A DNA stretch of 64,000 nt from Enterobacter ludwigii. GTDB taxonomy: Bacteria; Pseudomonadota; Gammaproteobacteria; Enterobacterales; Enterobacteriaceae. The position numbers were made by a program, and so were the translations under genes. Position 1 is the stretch's first letter. Each line of letters opens with the position of its first letter. The stretch spans positions 2,604,001 through 2,668,000 of the forward strand of contig NZ_CP017279.1 of the NCBI RefSeq assembly GCF_001750725.1, in the 5' to 3' direction. This document shows positions 8,411 to 17,685 of this stretch, piece by piece. The notes under the pieces are model-generated. The model was not told where the DNA came from. It ran no database searches and saw only the letters and a program-made list of their open reading frames with translations.

Positions 8411-9952
8411 TTACGATTTGGCTTTCGGCATCTGAGAAACCAGAGACAGATTGACGTCCATCCCTTCCACCTGGAAGTGCGGTACGGCGTACAGCTTCAC
8501 GCGGAAGAAACCCGGGTTGTCCTCAATATCTTCTACCACCACTTTCGCATCACGCAGCGGGTGAGACGCCTGTAATTCATCACCCGGATCGGTCATTTCC
8601 GTCACCAGACCGCGAACCCAGGTGTTCAGCTCCAGCTCCAGAAGACGACGATCCTTAGTGGTGCCGATGTTTTCGCGCTGAATGAGCTTCAGGTAGTGCG
8701 CGATACGCGACAACAGGAAGATATACGGCAGGCGAGCGTTAATGCGGCTGTTGGCCGTCGCATCGGCGGTATCGTAAAGCGCCGGTTTCTGCGTGGAGTT
8801 CGCAGAGAAAAAGCACGCGTAGTCGCGATTTTTGTAGTACGACAATGGAATGAAACCCAGGTTGGCAAATTCAAATTCACGCGTCTCAGGGATCATCACT
8901 TCAGACGGGATCTTCACCTGATTGCCAGTGCCCAGATCGTATAAATGGATAGGCAGATCCTGTACAGCACCACCAGCCTGCGGGCCACGTATCTGTACAC
9001 ACCAACCGTTGTTGATAAAGCTGCGTACCATATTGGTCGCAAAGGCAAAGGAAGCATTGGTCCACAAATATCTATTGTGATCCGGACCTTTCACTTCTTC
9101 GACGTAGTTGAAGCTACGCACAGGTACGGTATCCGGACCATAAGGCAGGCGCCCCAGTACACGCGGCATGACCAGACCGATATAGCGGGAATCATCCGTC
9201 TCGCGGAAGGATTTCCACTTGATGTACTCAGCGCGGTCAAAGTAATTACCGATATCTTTAATGGCCGCCACGTCCTCCATGTTGTCTTTCAGGAAGAATT
9301 TCGGGCCGGCAGAACCGATAAACGGCATATGTGCAGCAGCAGACACTTTAGAGATGTTGCGCAGCAGGGCTACATCCTGCGCAGACGCATCAAATTCGTA
9401 AGCGGAAATCAGCGCAGCAATCGGCTCGCCACCGGGGGTATCCTACTCATCAATATATGAATGTTTATACAGCCCGCTTTGGACGATTTCCGGGCAGTCT
9501 TCAAAGTCCTGACGCAAATCTTCTTTAGACATATCCAGGAGTTCAACTTTCACGTTCTGGCGAAAATCGGTTTTGTCGACAAGAGATTTCACACCGCGCC
9601 ACAGACTTTCTACCGCCTGAAAGTCTTCATGATGCATAACAGCATCAAGCTGACGGCTGATCTGGTAATCCAGTTCCGCGATATGGTGGTCAATCAGGTT
9701 TTTATCGAGTTTCTCAACTTTTGAGCCCGCTTTTGTCAGACATTCCAGGAACACCTTCATGCCGGCAGTTAAACGTTCGTCTGCTGTTGCATCCGACATC
9801 GCCTGTGCATCCTGCCAGATATCAAGCGCACTTAGCTCAGAGACAGGGTTAAGATTGATTTTTTCAAACAGGGACGCATATATCCCACCTGCTGCAGGAC
9901 GTTCAAGCACTACGCTCTCGTTACCCGCGGCATTCTCATTTTTTACAGACAT
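8411..9952 (-). pseudogene. tssC: T6SS sheath protein TssC, interrupted by an in-frame TAG
   Basis: TssC pairs with TssB to build the contractile sheath. The frame is continuous for 514 codons from 9952 to 8411 except for one TAG at 9445-9443 (codon 170 counted from ATG 9952). The residues on both sides read YKHSYIDE-[stop]-DTPGGEPIAALIS; family members have Tyr at the stop position, so a single change in the third base of TAT or TAC explains it. There is no frameshift: both halves are in the same frame. I chose ATG 9952 because AAGGA is well spaced from it; ATG 9958 is also possible. Without suppression the product is a 169-residue fragment lacking most of the sheath core. Either a real pseudogene or a base-call error. 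Confidence 0.9.
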
Positions 9953-9991
9953 CAACATATTCCTTATTAATCCGTTAAAAGCACATGGCCG

Positions 9992-10492
9992 TTATGGCTG
10001 TTTCGGAGCCAGGGCTGAGAGTTCGGCTCTGAGTTCTGCACTTAATGCAGGATCGAGAAGAATTTTTTCCAGCTCTTTTCGGAAAGCCTGGTTATCAAGC
10101 AGGTTTGCTTTTAAATCGCGAAGCAAATTGCGCATGGAAAGCATGGCCTTCAGCTGAGGTATTTGCCGCGAAACCTGCTCCGGAGAGAAATCATTAATAC
10201 TCTGGAATGCCAGATTGATGTTGTCCTCACTGCCATCACCAGCAAGCGTGTTTTTAACGGTAATATTTACGATTGGGGAATATTCGGAAAGTACAGAGTC
10301 AAAGTTGTTTTTATTCAGATTAACTTTTTTGCGCTCCGATAGTGGTGCAGTCTCCTGACCATTACTGAAGTCTCCCGCCACCAGTAATTTCAGGGGGAGC
10401 TCAGTTTTCTTGCTCGCTCCGCCCGTATGCAAATCAAGCTTTAAATTAATACGTGCCTTGGGTATTTCGGACTGAAAAGAAGAGTTAGACAT
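9992..10492 (-). CDS. tssB: T6SS sheath protein TssB
   Basis: TssB is the small sheath subunit that co-assembles with TssC around the Hcp tube. The 166-residue protein has the family pattern: an N-terminal region (IPKARINLKLDL), the LPLKLLVAGDFSNGQE strand-turn, and a C-terminal helical part (LKAMLSMRNLLRDLKANLLDNQAFRKELEKIL, split over ~115-150). It is the first gene of the visible T6SS operon. The following gene tssC starts 39 bp downstream. Intact by length and sequence. Confidence 0.95.
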   Translation of the reverse strand: MSNSSFQSEIPKARINLKLDLHTGGASKKTELPLKLLVAGDFSNGQETAPLSERKKVNLNKNNFDSVLSEYSPIVNITVKNTLAGDGSEDNINLAFQSINDFSPEQVSRQIPQLKAMLSMRNLLRDLKANLLDNQAFRKELEKILLDPALSAELRAELSALAPKQP

Positions 10493-11348
10493 GGCTATCC
10501 CTGTTTTATGGAGTTATAAAAACGGTCAATGCCAGTGAGAAATTAATAAGAAAGGCAAACCCAGCCAGAACAGCTTCCAGGTTCACGTCATCGGACGAAA
10601 ATCAAAACCCCGGAATTAAAAGCGGGCACATTCCATTCACCAGCATATCGACATTGTGTTTTTGAGCTTTTGTCTGAAATGAAAAAATTTCGGATAAGAC
10701 CCAATAGCCGGAGTGTAGGAACGTTCCCTGCCCGATCGGAAACCAAAAAATGTAACAAAACGTTGCCGCTAAAAATCTTAACAACCAAAGATCATCTTTC
10801 TGATTTATAAGAATTTTCTTGCATACCCCTTTAACCCTTATGAAATAAGGGTGTACAGTAAGTGATCAATTTAATTTAGGGGCTATTTTGTATAAAATCT
10901 CATCAATCACATGAAATATCTGATTTTGTACTTTTATCAAAAATGAAAGGCAGAACATGCCTGCCTATGTGAAAAAATTGGCGACATTTACAGGCCTTCA
11001 CCATTTTTTATTATTTACTTAAATGAGTTTTATTATTTTCATCAGAAAAGTAAATATCACGGGGACTTTATGGATGCCACATCCCAGTGCCAGTGATAGG
11101 TAAATTTCAGGCATCAATCGAGGAGTGGGCACAACCTTGAACAACAACCCTATCTTGTTGCTAAAATCAAGGTTCCAGGGATACAGAGGGGAGGACGCTG
11201 ACACAACGTCATTAAAGTTGGTTTTGAAATCTGTATAACACCGTCTGGTGCAACGTTGTTGATTTAACTTTCCTGAAAGATATCATCACGCCCTTAACCG
11301 GGCCCCCTCTGCAACCCAAAGCATGCTCTCACTTTACATAATAAAGGG
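10493..11348. other. 856-bp AT-rich spacer upstream of tssB
   Basis: No gene is supported here; the short open frames have no ribosome site or recognisable product. The spacer is AT-rich and should hold the tssB promoter on the minus strand. One clear structure is a nested inverted repeat at 11133-11174: outer arms AACCTTGA / TCAAGGTT and inner arms CAACAA / TTGTTG around a 7-nt loop. No sigma-54 or Fur consensus was found by eye. Confidence 0.5.
11133..11174. repeat. nested inverted repeat in tssB upstream region
   Basis: Eight-base outer arms (11133-11140 and 11167-11174) enclose six-base inner arms (11142-11147 and 11155-11160). No T-run follows on either strand, so it is not a classical terminator. 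It could be an operator or an RNA hairpin. Confidence 0.5.
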
Positions 11349-12038
11349 TCATTCCTGCCGTTGCATTCCTGCAGGGGACACCATGCTCTCATCGGCGCGC
11401 CGATACACCGGCACAAGGCGAGTGGTTCCGGTAAGATTATCAAATACCTGTTTTTCCGCAGTGGTAATTCTCATTCCGGCCTTTCTCAGACGCGACACCT
11501 CAGCAGCAATCCGCTGGATCCCAAACCAAAACAGCGCATCAAGCGCGGTTACCTCCAGACCACTTAACAAAGCACGCTTCAGACGTTCCGTGGGGGGCTT
11601 AATTTCTTTGGCTATCTGCAGAAAAGATTCCGCGGTCAATTGTGTCGCTTCCATTCGCCGTATACGTGTGGACAGATGATATTGAAAAACGTCAGGTACA
11701 TCGCTCAAATCGGACTTCACGCTCCAGACACAGCCAAACCGTTTCCCGTTAAAAATGACATTCTTCTGGCTGAGCTGCAGTTCATCACGCAAGCCGGCAA
11801 TTAACTGAGGTGTCCGCACGAGCAGCAGGCGGAAAGGCAGCTCAAAGCTGGTAACGTAATCGACATTGGTCAGGGCAATACGCAGACGCGCCTCGGCCCC
11901 GGCCTGGATCGCCTGGCACTCGCTTAAAACGTCGGCCCACTGACGGGTAAGACGCGGAGGTTCATTCGCCTCGGTAAATCTGTATTTTTCAATCTGATAA
12001 TCGATTTGCTCTGTCACCCGCTTTTCCCTGTCAGTCAC
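11349..12038 (-). CDS. hypothetical protein with possible C-terminal winged helix
   Basis: I do not recognise this 229-residue protein. It is soluble and charged, with no signal or membrane segment. A central part (about 45-130) looks alpha/beta. A C-terminal stretch at about 160-205 (LDALFWFGIQRIAAEVSRLR then KAGMRI) resembles the second and recognition helices of the short winged-helix domains found in phage and T6SS-linked proteins, where an I-x-R-I-x-E-L-R-x-x-G pattern is usual. It sits upstream of tssB on the same strand but is separated from it by 856 bp, so it need not be co-transcribed. A T6SS-linked regulator is one possibility; a passenger gene is another. Confidence 0.6.
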   Translation of the reverse strand: MTDREKRVTEQIDYQIEKYRFTEANEPPRLTRQWADVLSECQAIQAGAEARLRIALTNVDYVTSFELPFRLLLVRTPQLIAGLRDELQLSQKNVIFNGKRFGCVWSVKSDLSDVPDVFQYHLSTRIRRMEATQLTAESFLQIAKEIKPPTERLKRALLSGLEVTALDALFWFGIQRIAAEVSRLRKAGMRITTAEKQVFDNLTGTTRLVPVYRRADESMVSPAGMQRQE

Positions 12039-12190
12039 GTTTTAGCCGCTAAAGAGAATTTAGCAGCAGAGGTTATTATGCTCCAGAGGTGATGTGCAGT
12101 GATTGAACCCTCATTTATACGGGTTATGTTATTCCTTATTACAATTCCACTGCTTTACTCCACAGGCCCTCTTCTCTTTAGGCAACCACC

Positions 12191-12667
12191 ATGAAACAAA
12201 TCACGCTCTCCGATTTGAAGCAACAAAGTGAAGCGGCGGCTAACGCCCCGCGTTTACGCGCACATCGTAACTTTCATCCTGAACTGAGCGACCCGGTTCA
12301 GCGGCTGGCCATCGCGATGGAACCTGGCACCTATGTTCGCCCTCATCGTCATCCGCATACCTTTGAGCTGTTACTTCCCCTTCGCGGGCGTTTTGTCGTG
12401 CTGAATTTTGACGACCAGGGCATCGTCACCCGTCGCGTCGTATTAGGTGAAGCGTGTATGGCGCTGGAGATGGAGGCGGGAACCTGGCATGCCGTGCTGT
12501 CACTGGATCACGGCGGCGTTATTTTTGAAGTTAAACACGGTGGCTATCAACCGGTGGCTGATGAGGATTTCGTTACCTGGGCCCCCGCCGAGGGAGAGCC
12601 CGGTACAGCCGCGCTGATGGCATGGTATAAACAGGTACAGCCTGGCGATGCGGCCTGGAAAGCATAG
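12191..12667 (+). CDS. wbuC: WbuC family cupin metalloprotein
   Basis: This 158-residue protein has a single cupin barrel. The metal-binding motif is visible as PGTYVRPHRHPHTFELLLPLRG (histidines near residues 51-56 and Glu at ~59; written here as two overlapping parts, VRPHRHPHTFE and LLLPLRG), with the second motif GTWHAVLS near 97-104. WbuC-family proteins often accompany O-antigen or T6SS-adjacent genes, and their biochemical role is not firmly known. The ATG at 12191 follows CAACCACC without a strong ribosome site. A hairpin without a good T-run lies just downstream. It is divergent from the hypothetical gene at 11349-12038. Confidence 0.82.
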   Translation: MKQITLSDLKQQSEAAANAPRLRAHRNFHPELSDPVQRLAIAMEPGTYVRPHRHPHTFELLLPLRGRFVVLNFDDQGIVTRRVVLGEACMALEMEAGTWHAVLSLDHGGVIFEVKHGGYQPVADEDFVTWAPAEGEPGTAALMAWYKQVQPGDAAWKA

Positions 12668-12688
12668 CGACTGCTTTCAAAATATCCA

Positions 12689-12712
12689 AACAGATGCCGT
12701 CGCGCATCTGTT
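12689..12712 (+). terminator. hairpin downstream of wbuC
   Basis: A 9-bp perfect stem AACAGATGC / GCATCTGTT with a 6-nt loop starts 21 bp past the wbuC stop. It is followed by CTGGTTTATAAA, so the T-run is poor; termination may be weak. Confidence 0.45.
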
Positions 12713-12950
12713 CTGGTTTATAAAAACAGAAAAATCAAAGACCTTTCGAATTGCCGCTTTTTTAATCAAGAACGAGTAATAGCACATACCGTATAAAGGG
12801 TGCTACATTATACCGCCCACCCAACGTCAGCAATGGCCAGGCAACGCCGTAAAGATCGGTAAAGCCTGCAACCATGACCTTGTACTACGGTCTAACAGGT
12901 ACGTGGTTACGCAATGCGTGACTTTCACCGACTTTATATAGGTTCCCATT

Positions 12951-13871
12951 ATTTTGTCACAATCCAAATTCAAACGCGCGTTTCTGCACCCGCGTTACTG
13001 GTTCACATGGTTTGGTCTTGGCGTGCTCTGGTTACTGGTTCAGCTTCCTTATCCCGTAATCCGCATTCTGGGCTCCAGGCTTGGCAGCGCATCGCGCCAC
13101 TTCCTTAAACGTCGTGAGTCTATTGCGCGTAAAAATCTCGAACTTTGCTTTCCACAGTACAATGCGGAACAGCGCGAAAAACTGATTGCTGAAAACTTTA
13201 AATCTATCGGCATGGCTCTGCTTGAAACCGGCATGGCATGGTTCTGGTCTGATGAACGTGTTCGTAAATGGTTTGATGTGGAAGGCCTGGATAACCTGAA
13301 ACGTGCCCAGTTACAAAACCGCGGCGTGATGGTGGTCGGCGTTCATTTTATGTCTCTGGAACTGGGGGGTCGCGTCATGGGGCTTTGCCAGCCAATGATG
13401 GCAACCTACCGTCCGCACAACAGCGCTGTGATGGAATGGGTGCAGACACGTGGTCGTATGCGCTCGAATAAGGCGATGATCAGCCGTAACAACCTGCGCG
13501 GCATGGTTGGCGCACTGAAAAAAGGTGAGGCCGTCTGGTTCGCACCGGACCAGGATTATGGGCGTAAAGGCAGTAGCTTCGCTCCGTTCTTTGCGGTGAA
13601 AGATGTCGCCACGACCAATGGTACCTTTGTGATTTCACGTCTTTCCGGTGCCTCCATGTTGACCGTCACGATGGTCAGAAAAGCGGATAAATCAGGCTAT
13701 CGCCTGCATATCTCCCCTGAGATGGCTAACTATCCGGAAAACGAAGGCGAAGCCGCTACGTTCATCAATAAAGTTATCGAAATGGAAATCATGCGTGCGC
13801 CCGAGCAATATCTCTGGATGCATCGCCGATTCAAAACACGCCCTCTTGGCGAAGCCTCGCTGTATATCTAA
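12951..13871 (+). CDS. lpxP: lipid A palmitoleoyltransferase LpxP
   Basis: LpxP adds palmitoleate to Kdo2-lipid IVA in place of laurate at low temperature and sits on the inner membrane. The sequence has the LpxL/M/P core: an N-terminal hydrophobic anchor (WFTWFGLGVLWLLVQLPYPV), a catalytic HX4E-type motif in VGVHFMSLELGGR (about residues 132-144), and FAPDQDYGRKGSSFAPFF. It is much closer to E. coli LpxP than to LpxL. The start is unusual: aligning to E. coli (ATG-TTT-CCA-CAA) places ATT at 12951 where E. coli has ATG, followed by TTG at 12954. Initiation at TTG (305 residues) is the more conventional reading. An AGG lies ~10 bases upstream. Followed by a terminator. Confidence 0.93.
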   Translation: MLSQSKFKRAFLHPRYWFTWFGLGVLWLLVQLPYPVIRILGSRLGSASRHFLKRRESIARKNLELCFPQYNAEQREKLIAENFKSIGMALLETGMAWFWSDERVRKWFDVEGLDNLKRAQLQNRGVMVVGVHFMSLELGGRVMGLCQPMMATYRPHNSAVMEWVQTRGRMRSNKAMISRNNLRGMVGALKKGEAVWFAPDQDYGRKGSSFAPFFAVKDVATTNGTFVISRLSGASMLTVTMVRKADKSGYRLHISPEMANYPENEGEAATFINKVIEMEIMRAPEQYLWMHRRFKTRPLGEASLYI

Positions 13872-13878
13872 ATTCCAG

Positions 13879-13910
13879 AAGGTTAGTTTCGTTAAGAAAC
13901 TAACCTTTTC
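13879..13910 (+). terminator. terminator after lpxP
   Basis: A 12-bp perfect stem AAGGTTAGTTTC / GAAACTAACCTT with a 5-nt loop lies 8 bp past the lpxP stop; the 3' side runs into TTTTC. The adenines opposite the T-run also allow function on the other strand. Confidence 0.7.
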
Positions 13911-14225
13911 AATGACCTGTAATCACGCTGTGTACTGTCTTTCTTTGCGTCGCTTAAAGTGAATTTATTGCGTTCTGAAATCAAACTGTCGCCGTTCCAC
14001 GACACCCGTAAGTGACGGAAATTATTTAAAAAAATCCCTCTTGTCACCCCCCATTTTTAAGCGTACATTAGCGCCGTCTGGCAACAGGAAAGCACAGAAT
14101 TCTGAGCGGGAGTCGGCGGTATTACGGGAAAAATCTTATTTCCGCTATAAGCCAACTTCAGCTCTCTATAATCAGGTGGACTCTGTTTTTAAATGCGTAC
14201 CACAAGATACGCGGAGCGATGAAAC
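13911..14225. other. spacer upstream of ypdK
   Basis: About 315 bp between the lpxP terminator and ypdK. It presumably holds the ypdK promoter; TATAAT occurs within TCTCTATAATCAG at ~14163-14175 and could be a -10 element. No RNA gene or further frame was recognised. Confidence 0.35.
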
Positions 14226-14297
14226 GTGAAATATTTCTTTATGGGCATTTCGGTGATTGTTTTAGTCTGGGCCGGAACGTTTGCCCTGATGATCTAG
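14226..14297 (+). CDS. ypdK: small membrane protein YpdK (23 aa)
   Basis: A 23-codon frame starts with GTG and reads MKYFFMGISVIVLVWAGTFA then LMI, nearly the same as E. coli YpdK. It is almost entirely one hydrophobic helix and is expected to be an inner-membrane small protein; the function is unknown in E. coli as well. It keeps the E. coli position between lpxP and alaC. A GGAG lies about 9 bases upstream of GTG. It is followed by a bidirectional terminator shared with alaC. Confidence 0.85.
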   Translation: MKYFFMGISVIVLVWAGTFALMI

Positions 14298-14313
14298 TGA
14301 AGAACATGCAGTC

Positions 14314-14347
14314 AAAAAAACAGGAGCCGATGGCTCCTGTTTTTTTA
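14314..14347. terminator. bidirectional terminator between ypdK and alaC
   Basis: Nine-base arms ACAGGAGCC / GGCTCCTGT with a 3-nt loop are flanked by a run of A on the left and T on the right, so the hairpin serves ypdK on the plus strand and alaC on the minus strand. Confidence 0.88.
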
Positions 14348-14349
14348 TG

Positions 14350-15588
14350 TCATGATGACGCGTGATGTTCGGTGACGCTTTTCGATGAGAGAAGTCCGTC
14401 GGCGCGGAACATACTCTTGATGCCCCTCACCGCCTGGCGGATGCGGTCACTGTTTTCAATCAGAGCGAATCGCACATGGGTGTCGCCATAATCACCAAAG
14501 CCAATGCCCGGCGAGACACATACCTTCGCGTCCTGCAGCAGCTTTTTGGCAAACTCCAGCGATCCCATTGCCGCATACGGCTCCGGAATTTTAGCCCAGA
14601 CGTACATGGACGCTTTCGGCATGTCCACCATCCAGCCCGCTTCATGCAACCCTTTGACCAGCACATCACGGCGACGCTTATACTGCGCAGCAATCTCATG
14701 CACACACTGCTGATCGCCTTCAAGTGCTGCAATAGCCGCGACCTGAAGCGGGGTAAAGGTACCGTAGTCGTGATAACTCTTGATGCGCGCCAGGGCATTC
14801 ACCAGCGTCTTGTTGCCCACCATAAAGCCGATGCGCCAGCCAGCCATGTTGTAGCTTTTCGACAGCGTAAAGAACTCAACCGCCACATCGCGTGCACCAG
14901 GAACCTGCATAATCGAAGGGGCTTTCCAGCCGTCATAGACAATATCGGCATAGGCTAAATCATGCACCACCAGCACGTCGTAACGTTTAGCCAGGGCGAC
15001 CACTTTTTCAAAGAAATCGAGCTCTACGCACTGCGCCGTCGGGTTCGACGGAAAACCGAGGATCATCATCTTAGGTTTCGGATAGCTTTCACGAATCGCA
15101 CGTTCCAGTTCGTTAAAGAAATCGACCCCTTCCACCAGTGGTACGGAGCGAACCTGCGCTCCAGCAATCACTGCGCCATAAATGTGAATCGGGTAGCTCG
15201 GATTGGGCACCAGTACGGTATCACCATGATCCAGAGTCGCCAGCATCAGGTGCGCCAGACCTTCTTTTGAGCCGATGGTGACAATCGCCTCGCTTTCAGG
15301 GTCGATATCGACCTGGTAGCGATCCTGATACCAGCGAGAAATTGCACGACGTAATCGAGGAATACCGCGAGAGGTAGAGTAGCCGTGCGTATCCGGACGC
15401 TGAGCAACCGTACATAATTTCTCAACAATATGCGGCGGTGTTGGGCCGTCAGGGTTACCCATGCTGAAATCGATAATGTCTTCGCCGCGCCGACGCGCAG
15501 CCATTTTCAGTTCAGCAGTGATGTTGAATACATAAGGGGGGAGACGATCGATACGCGTAAAACGGCGTTCAGGACTGAATTCAGCCAT
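14350..15588 (-). CDS. alaC: glutamate-pyruvate aminotransferase AlaC
   Basis: AlaC is a PLP-dependent transaminase that makes most of the cell's alanine from pyruvate and glutamate together with AlaA. It is 412 residues, the E. coli length, and belongs to the aspartate aminotransferase fold type I. The PLP lysine lies in [20 protein letters not shown] (about residues 238-257; Lys in SKS). [20 protein letters not shown] holds the conserved N-P-T. The ATG has TGAGGAAT just upstream. It is transcribed alone, convergent with ypdK. Confidence 0.96.
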   Translation of the reverse strand: MAEFSPERRFTRIDRLPPYVFNITAELKMAARRRGEDIIDFSMGNPDGPTPPHIVEKLCTVAQRPDTHGYSTSRGIPRLRRAISRWYQDRYQVDIDPESEAIVTIGSKEGLAHLMLATLDHGDTVLVPNPSYPIHIYGAVIAGAQVRSVPLVEGVDFFNELERAIRESYPKPKMMILGFPSNPTAQCVELDFFEKVVALAKRYDVLVVHDLAYADIVYDGWKAPSIMQVPGARDVAVEFFTLSKSYNMAGWRIGFMVGNKTLVNALARIKSYHDYGTFTPLQVAAIAALEGDQQCVHEIAAQYKRRRDVLVKGLHEAGWMVDMPKASMYVWAKIPEPYAAMGSLEFAKKLLQDAKVCVSPGIGFGDYGDTHVRFALIENSDRIRQAVRGIKSMFRADGLLSSKSVTEHHASS

Positions 15589-15974
15589 AGATTCCTCAGA
15601 TTAACGTTAGCGCCCGGACCGTCCGAGCGACGCTGCCACCGATGTGGCATGTTTAGAAAATAACCTGAAAAAAATCATGCTGTCGAGAGGGAAATGAAAA
15701 AAAAGAGTGCGCGCTAAAATCGGAACCCTGCTGCATTGAAAAGCGGAAGCGTCCGAAGTGACAGCCTCTTTCTGATATCTGTTGTGTAACACGATGATAT
15801 CAAAACCGTTACCTGCTCAGGCGTTATCACAAAAAAATCGGGCGACTTCAGCCCTCTCCTGATAATCCCCTTTGCAAAACAGGGTTTTTCCCCATTTGAT
15901 AAACCTGACGGATAGCTGGTCAATACGCGCCAGGTTTTTTATCATGGTCCTTTCCCGTTTTCCCTGGTCTACTC
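15589..15974. other. divergent spacer alaC/ypdA
   Basis: 386 bp between the divergent starts. In the alaC leader (minus strand) are two short hairpins: TGCCAC / GTGGCA at 15634-15649 and CGGAC / GTCCG at 15615-15625. No peptide rich in alanine codons that would indicate attenuation was found. Promoters for both genes are expected here but were not assigned. Confidence 0.4.
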
Positions 15975-17672
15975 GTGCACGAAATATTCAATATGCTGCT
16001 GGCGGTTTTTGACCGTGCGGCATTAATGCTGATTTGCCTGTTTTTCCTCATCCGCATTCGCCTGTTCCGCGAGCTTTTGCACAAGTCTGCGCACTCGCCA
16101 AAAGAGCTGCTGGCCGTCACCGCGATCTTCTCGCTGTTCGCGTTGTTCAGCACCTGGTCCGGCGTGCCGGTCGAGGGATCGCTGGTTAACGTGCGTATCA
16201 TTGCCGTCATGTCCGGCGGGATTTTGTTTGGTCCGTGGGTCGGCGTCATCACCGGACTGATTGCCGGTACGCACCGTTACCTGATTGATATCGGTGGCGT
16301 GACGGCAATTCCCTGTTTTATTACCAGTATTATTGCCGGGGTACTGTCAGGATGGATTAACCGCAAGATCCCGAAAAAGCAGCGCTGGCGCGCCGGGATC
16401 ATCGCCGGCATGGTGTGCGAAACGCTGACCATGATCCTGGTGGTGGTGTGGGCCCCCACTATCGCACTGGGGCTGGATATCGTTTCGAAAATCGGTATTC
16501 CCATGATCCTCGGCAGCGTCTGCATCGGTTTTATCGTGCTGCTGGTACAAAGCGTTGAGGGAGAAAAAGAGGCCAGTGCCGCGCGTCAGGCCAAGCTGGC
16601 GCTGGATATCGCCAACAAAACGCTGCCACTCTTCCGCCATGTGAACGCGGAGTCATTACGTCAGGTCTGCGATATTATCCGCCGCGATATTCATGCCGAT
16701 GCGGTCGCCATTACCAATAACGACCACGTACTGGCTTACGTCGGCGTCGGGGAACACAATTACCGCGATAATGACGATACCATTAGCCCCACTACCCGAC
16801 AGGCGATCAACTACGGTAAAATCATCATTAAGAACAATGATGAAGCTCACCGAACGCCGGAAATCCACTCCATGCTGGTGATTCCGCTGTGGGAAAAAGG
16901 CGTGGTAACGGGCACACTAAAAATCTACTACTGCCACGCGCACCAGATCACCTCCACGCTTCAGGAGATGGCTATCGGTCTGTCGCAAATTATCTCTACC
17001 CAGCTGGAAGTTTCCCGTGCAGAACAGCTGCGCGAGATGGCAAATAAGGCAGAACTGCGCGCGCTTCAGAGCAAAATCAATCCTCATTTTCTGTTTAACG
17101 CGCTGAACGCCATCTCGTCCTCCATCCGGATGAATCCGGACACCGCGCGTCAGCTTATATTCAATCTGTCGCGCTACCTGCGCTACAACATTGAACTGAA
17201 CGATGACGAGCAGATCGACATCAAAAAAGAGCTGTATCAGATCAAGGACTATATCGCGATTGAGCAGGCCCGTTTTGGTGACAAGCTCACGGTGATTTAC
17301 GATATCGATGAAGAGGTCAACTGTGTGATCCCAAGCCTGCTGATCCAGCCGCTGGTGGAAAACGCGATTGTTCACGGCATTCAGCCGTGTAAAGGTAAAG
17401 GCGTGGTCACCATCAGCGTAACCGAAAGCGGTAACCGCGTGCGCATTGCCGTGCGCGATACCGGCCACGGTATTGATCCAAAAGTCATTGAGCGCGTGGA
17501 GTCTAACGAAATGCCGGGCAATAAAATTGGACTGCTGAACGTGCACCACCGGGTCAAGCTGTTGTTCGGCGACGGACTGCACATTCACCGTCTCGAACCC
17601 GGCACCGAAATTGCTTTTTACGTCCCGAATGAACGCTCCCCCGTTCATGCGGCGACATCACTGTTGCCATAG
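15975..17672 (+). CDS. ypdA: pyruvate-sensing histidine kinase YpdA (PyrS), LytS type
   Basis: The sensor kinase of the YpdAB system responds to extracellular pyruvate in E. coli. It is 565 residues, the same as in E. coli, and nearly identical through most of its length. Several membrane helices fill residues 1-190 (5TM-LytS-type receptor), then a GAF-like region (about 215-345), the His_kinase block with the phospho-acceptor in [20 protein letters not shown] (about residues 363-382), and the HATPase domain with [13 protein letters not shown] and [14 protein letters not shown]. The start is GTG with no good ribosome site in front (TGGTCTACTC), suggesting low translation. Followed 13 bp later by ypdB. 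Confidence 0.95.
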   Translation: MHEIFNMLLAVFDRAALMLICLFFLIRIRLFRELLHKSAHSPKELLAVTAIFSLFALFSTWSGVPVEGSLVNVRIIAVMSGGILFGPWVGVITGLIAGTHRYLIDIGGVTAIPCFITSIIAGVLSGWINRKIPKKQRWRAGIIAGMVCETLTMILVVVWAPTIALGLDIVSKIGIPMILGSVCIGFIVLLVQSVEGEKEASAARQAKLALDIANKTLPLFRHVNAESLRQVCDIIRRDIHADAVAITNNDHVLAYVGVGEHNYRDNDDTISPTTRQAINYGKIIIKNNDEAHRTPEIHSMLVIPLWEKGVVTGTLKIYYCHAHQITSTLQEMAIGLSQIISTQLEVSRAEQLREMANKAELRALQSKINPHFLFNALNAISSSIRMNPDTARQLIFNLSRYLRYNIELNDDEQIDIKKELYQIKDYIAIEQARFGDKLTVIYDIDEEVNCVIPSLLIQPLVENAIVHGIQPCKGKGVVTISVTESGNRVRIAVRDTGHGIDPKVIERVESNEMPGNKIGLLNVHHRVKLLFGDGLHIHRLEPGTEIAFYVPNERSPVHAATSLLP

Positions 17673-17685
17673 GCCGGAGTAATCA

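Noticed and set aside
8411..9958. Frameshift in tssC
   Set aside because: Both halves are in the same reading frame; the interruption is a single TAG substitution, not an insertion or deletion.
10588..10788. Small gene upstream of tssB on the minus strand
   Set aside because: Two overlapping frames of 60-66 codons have no ribosome site and no recognisable product; treated as spacer.
11019..11204. 61-codon minus-strand frame in the tssB upstream spacer
   Set aside because: It resembles no family I know and overlaps the nested hairpin; could be a gene remnant, but evidence is too thin to annotate.
15607..15792. Attenuator leader peptide for alaC
   Set aside because: A 61-codon frame exists but has no run of alanine codons near a terminator-like hairpin, and no ribosome site.
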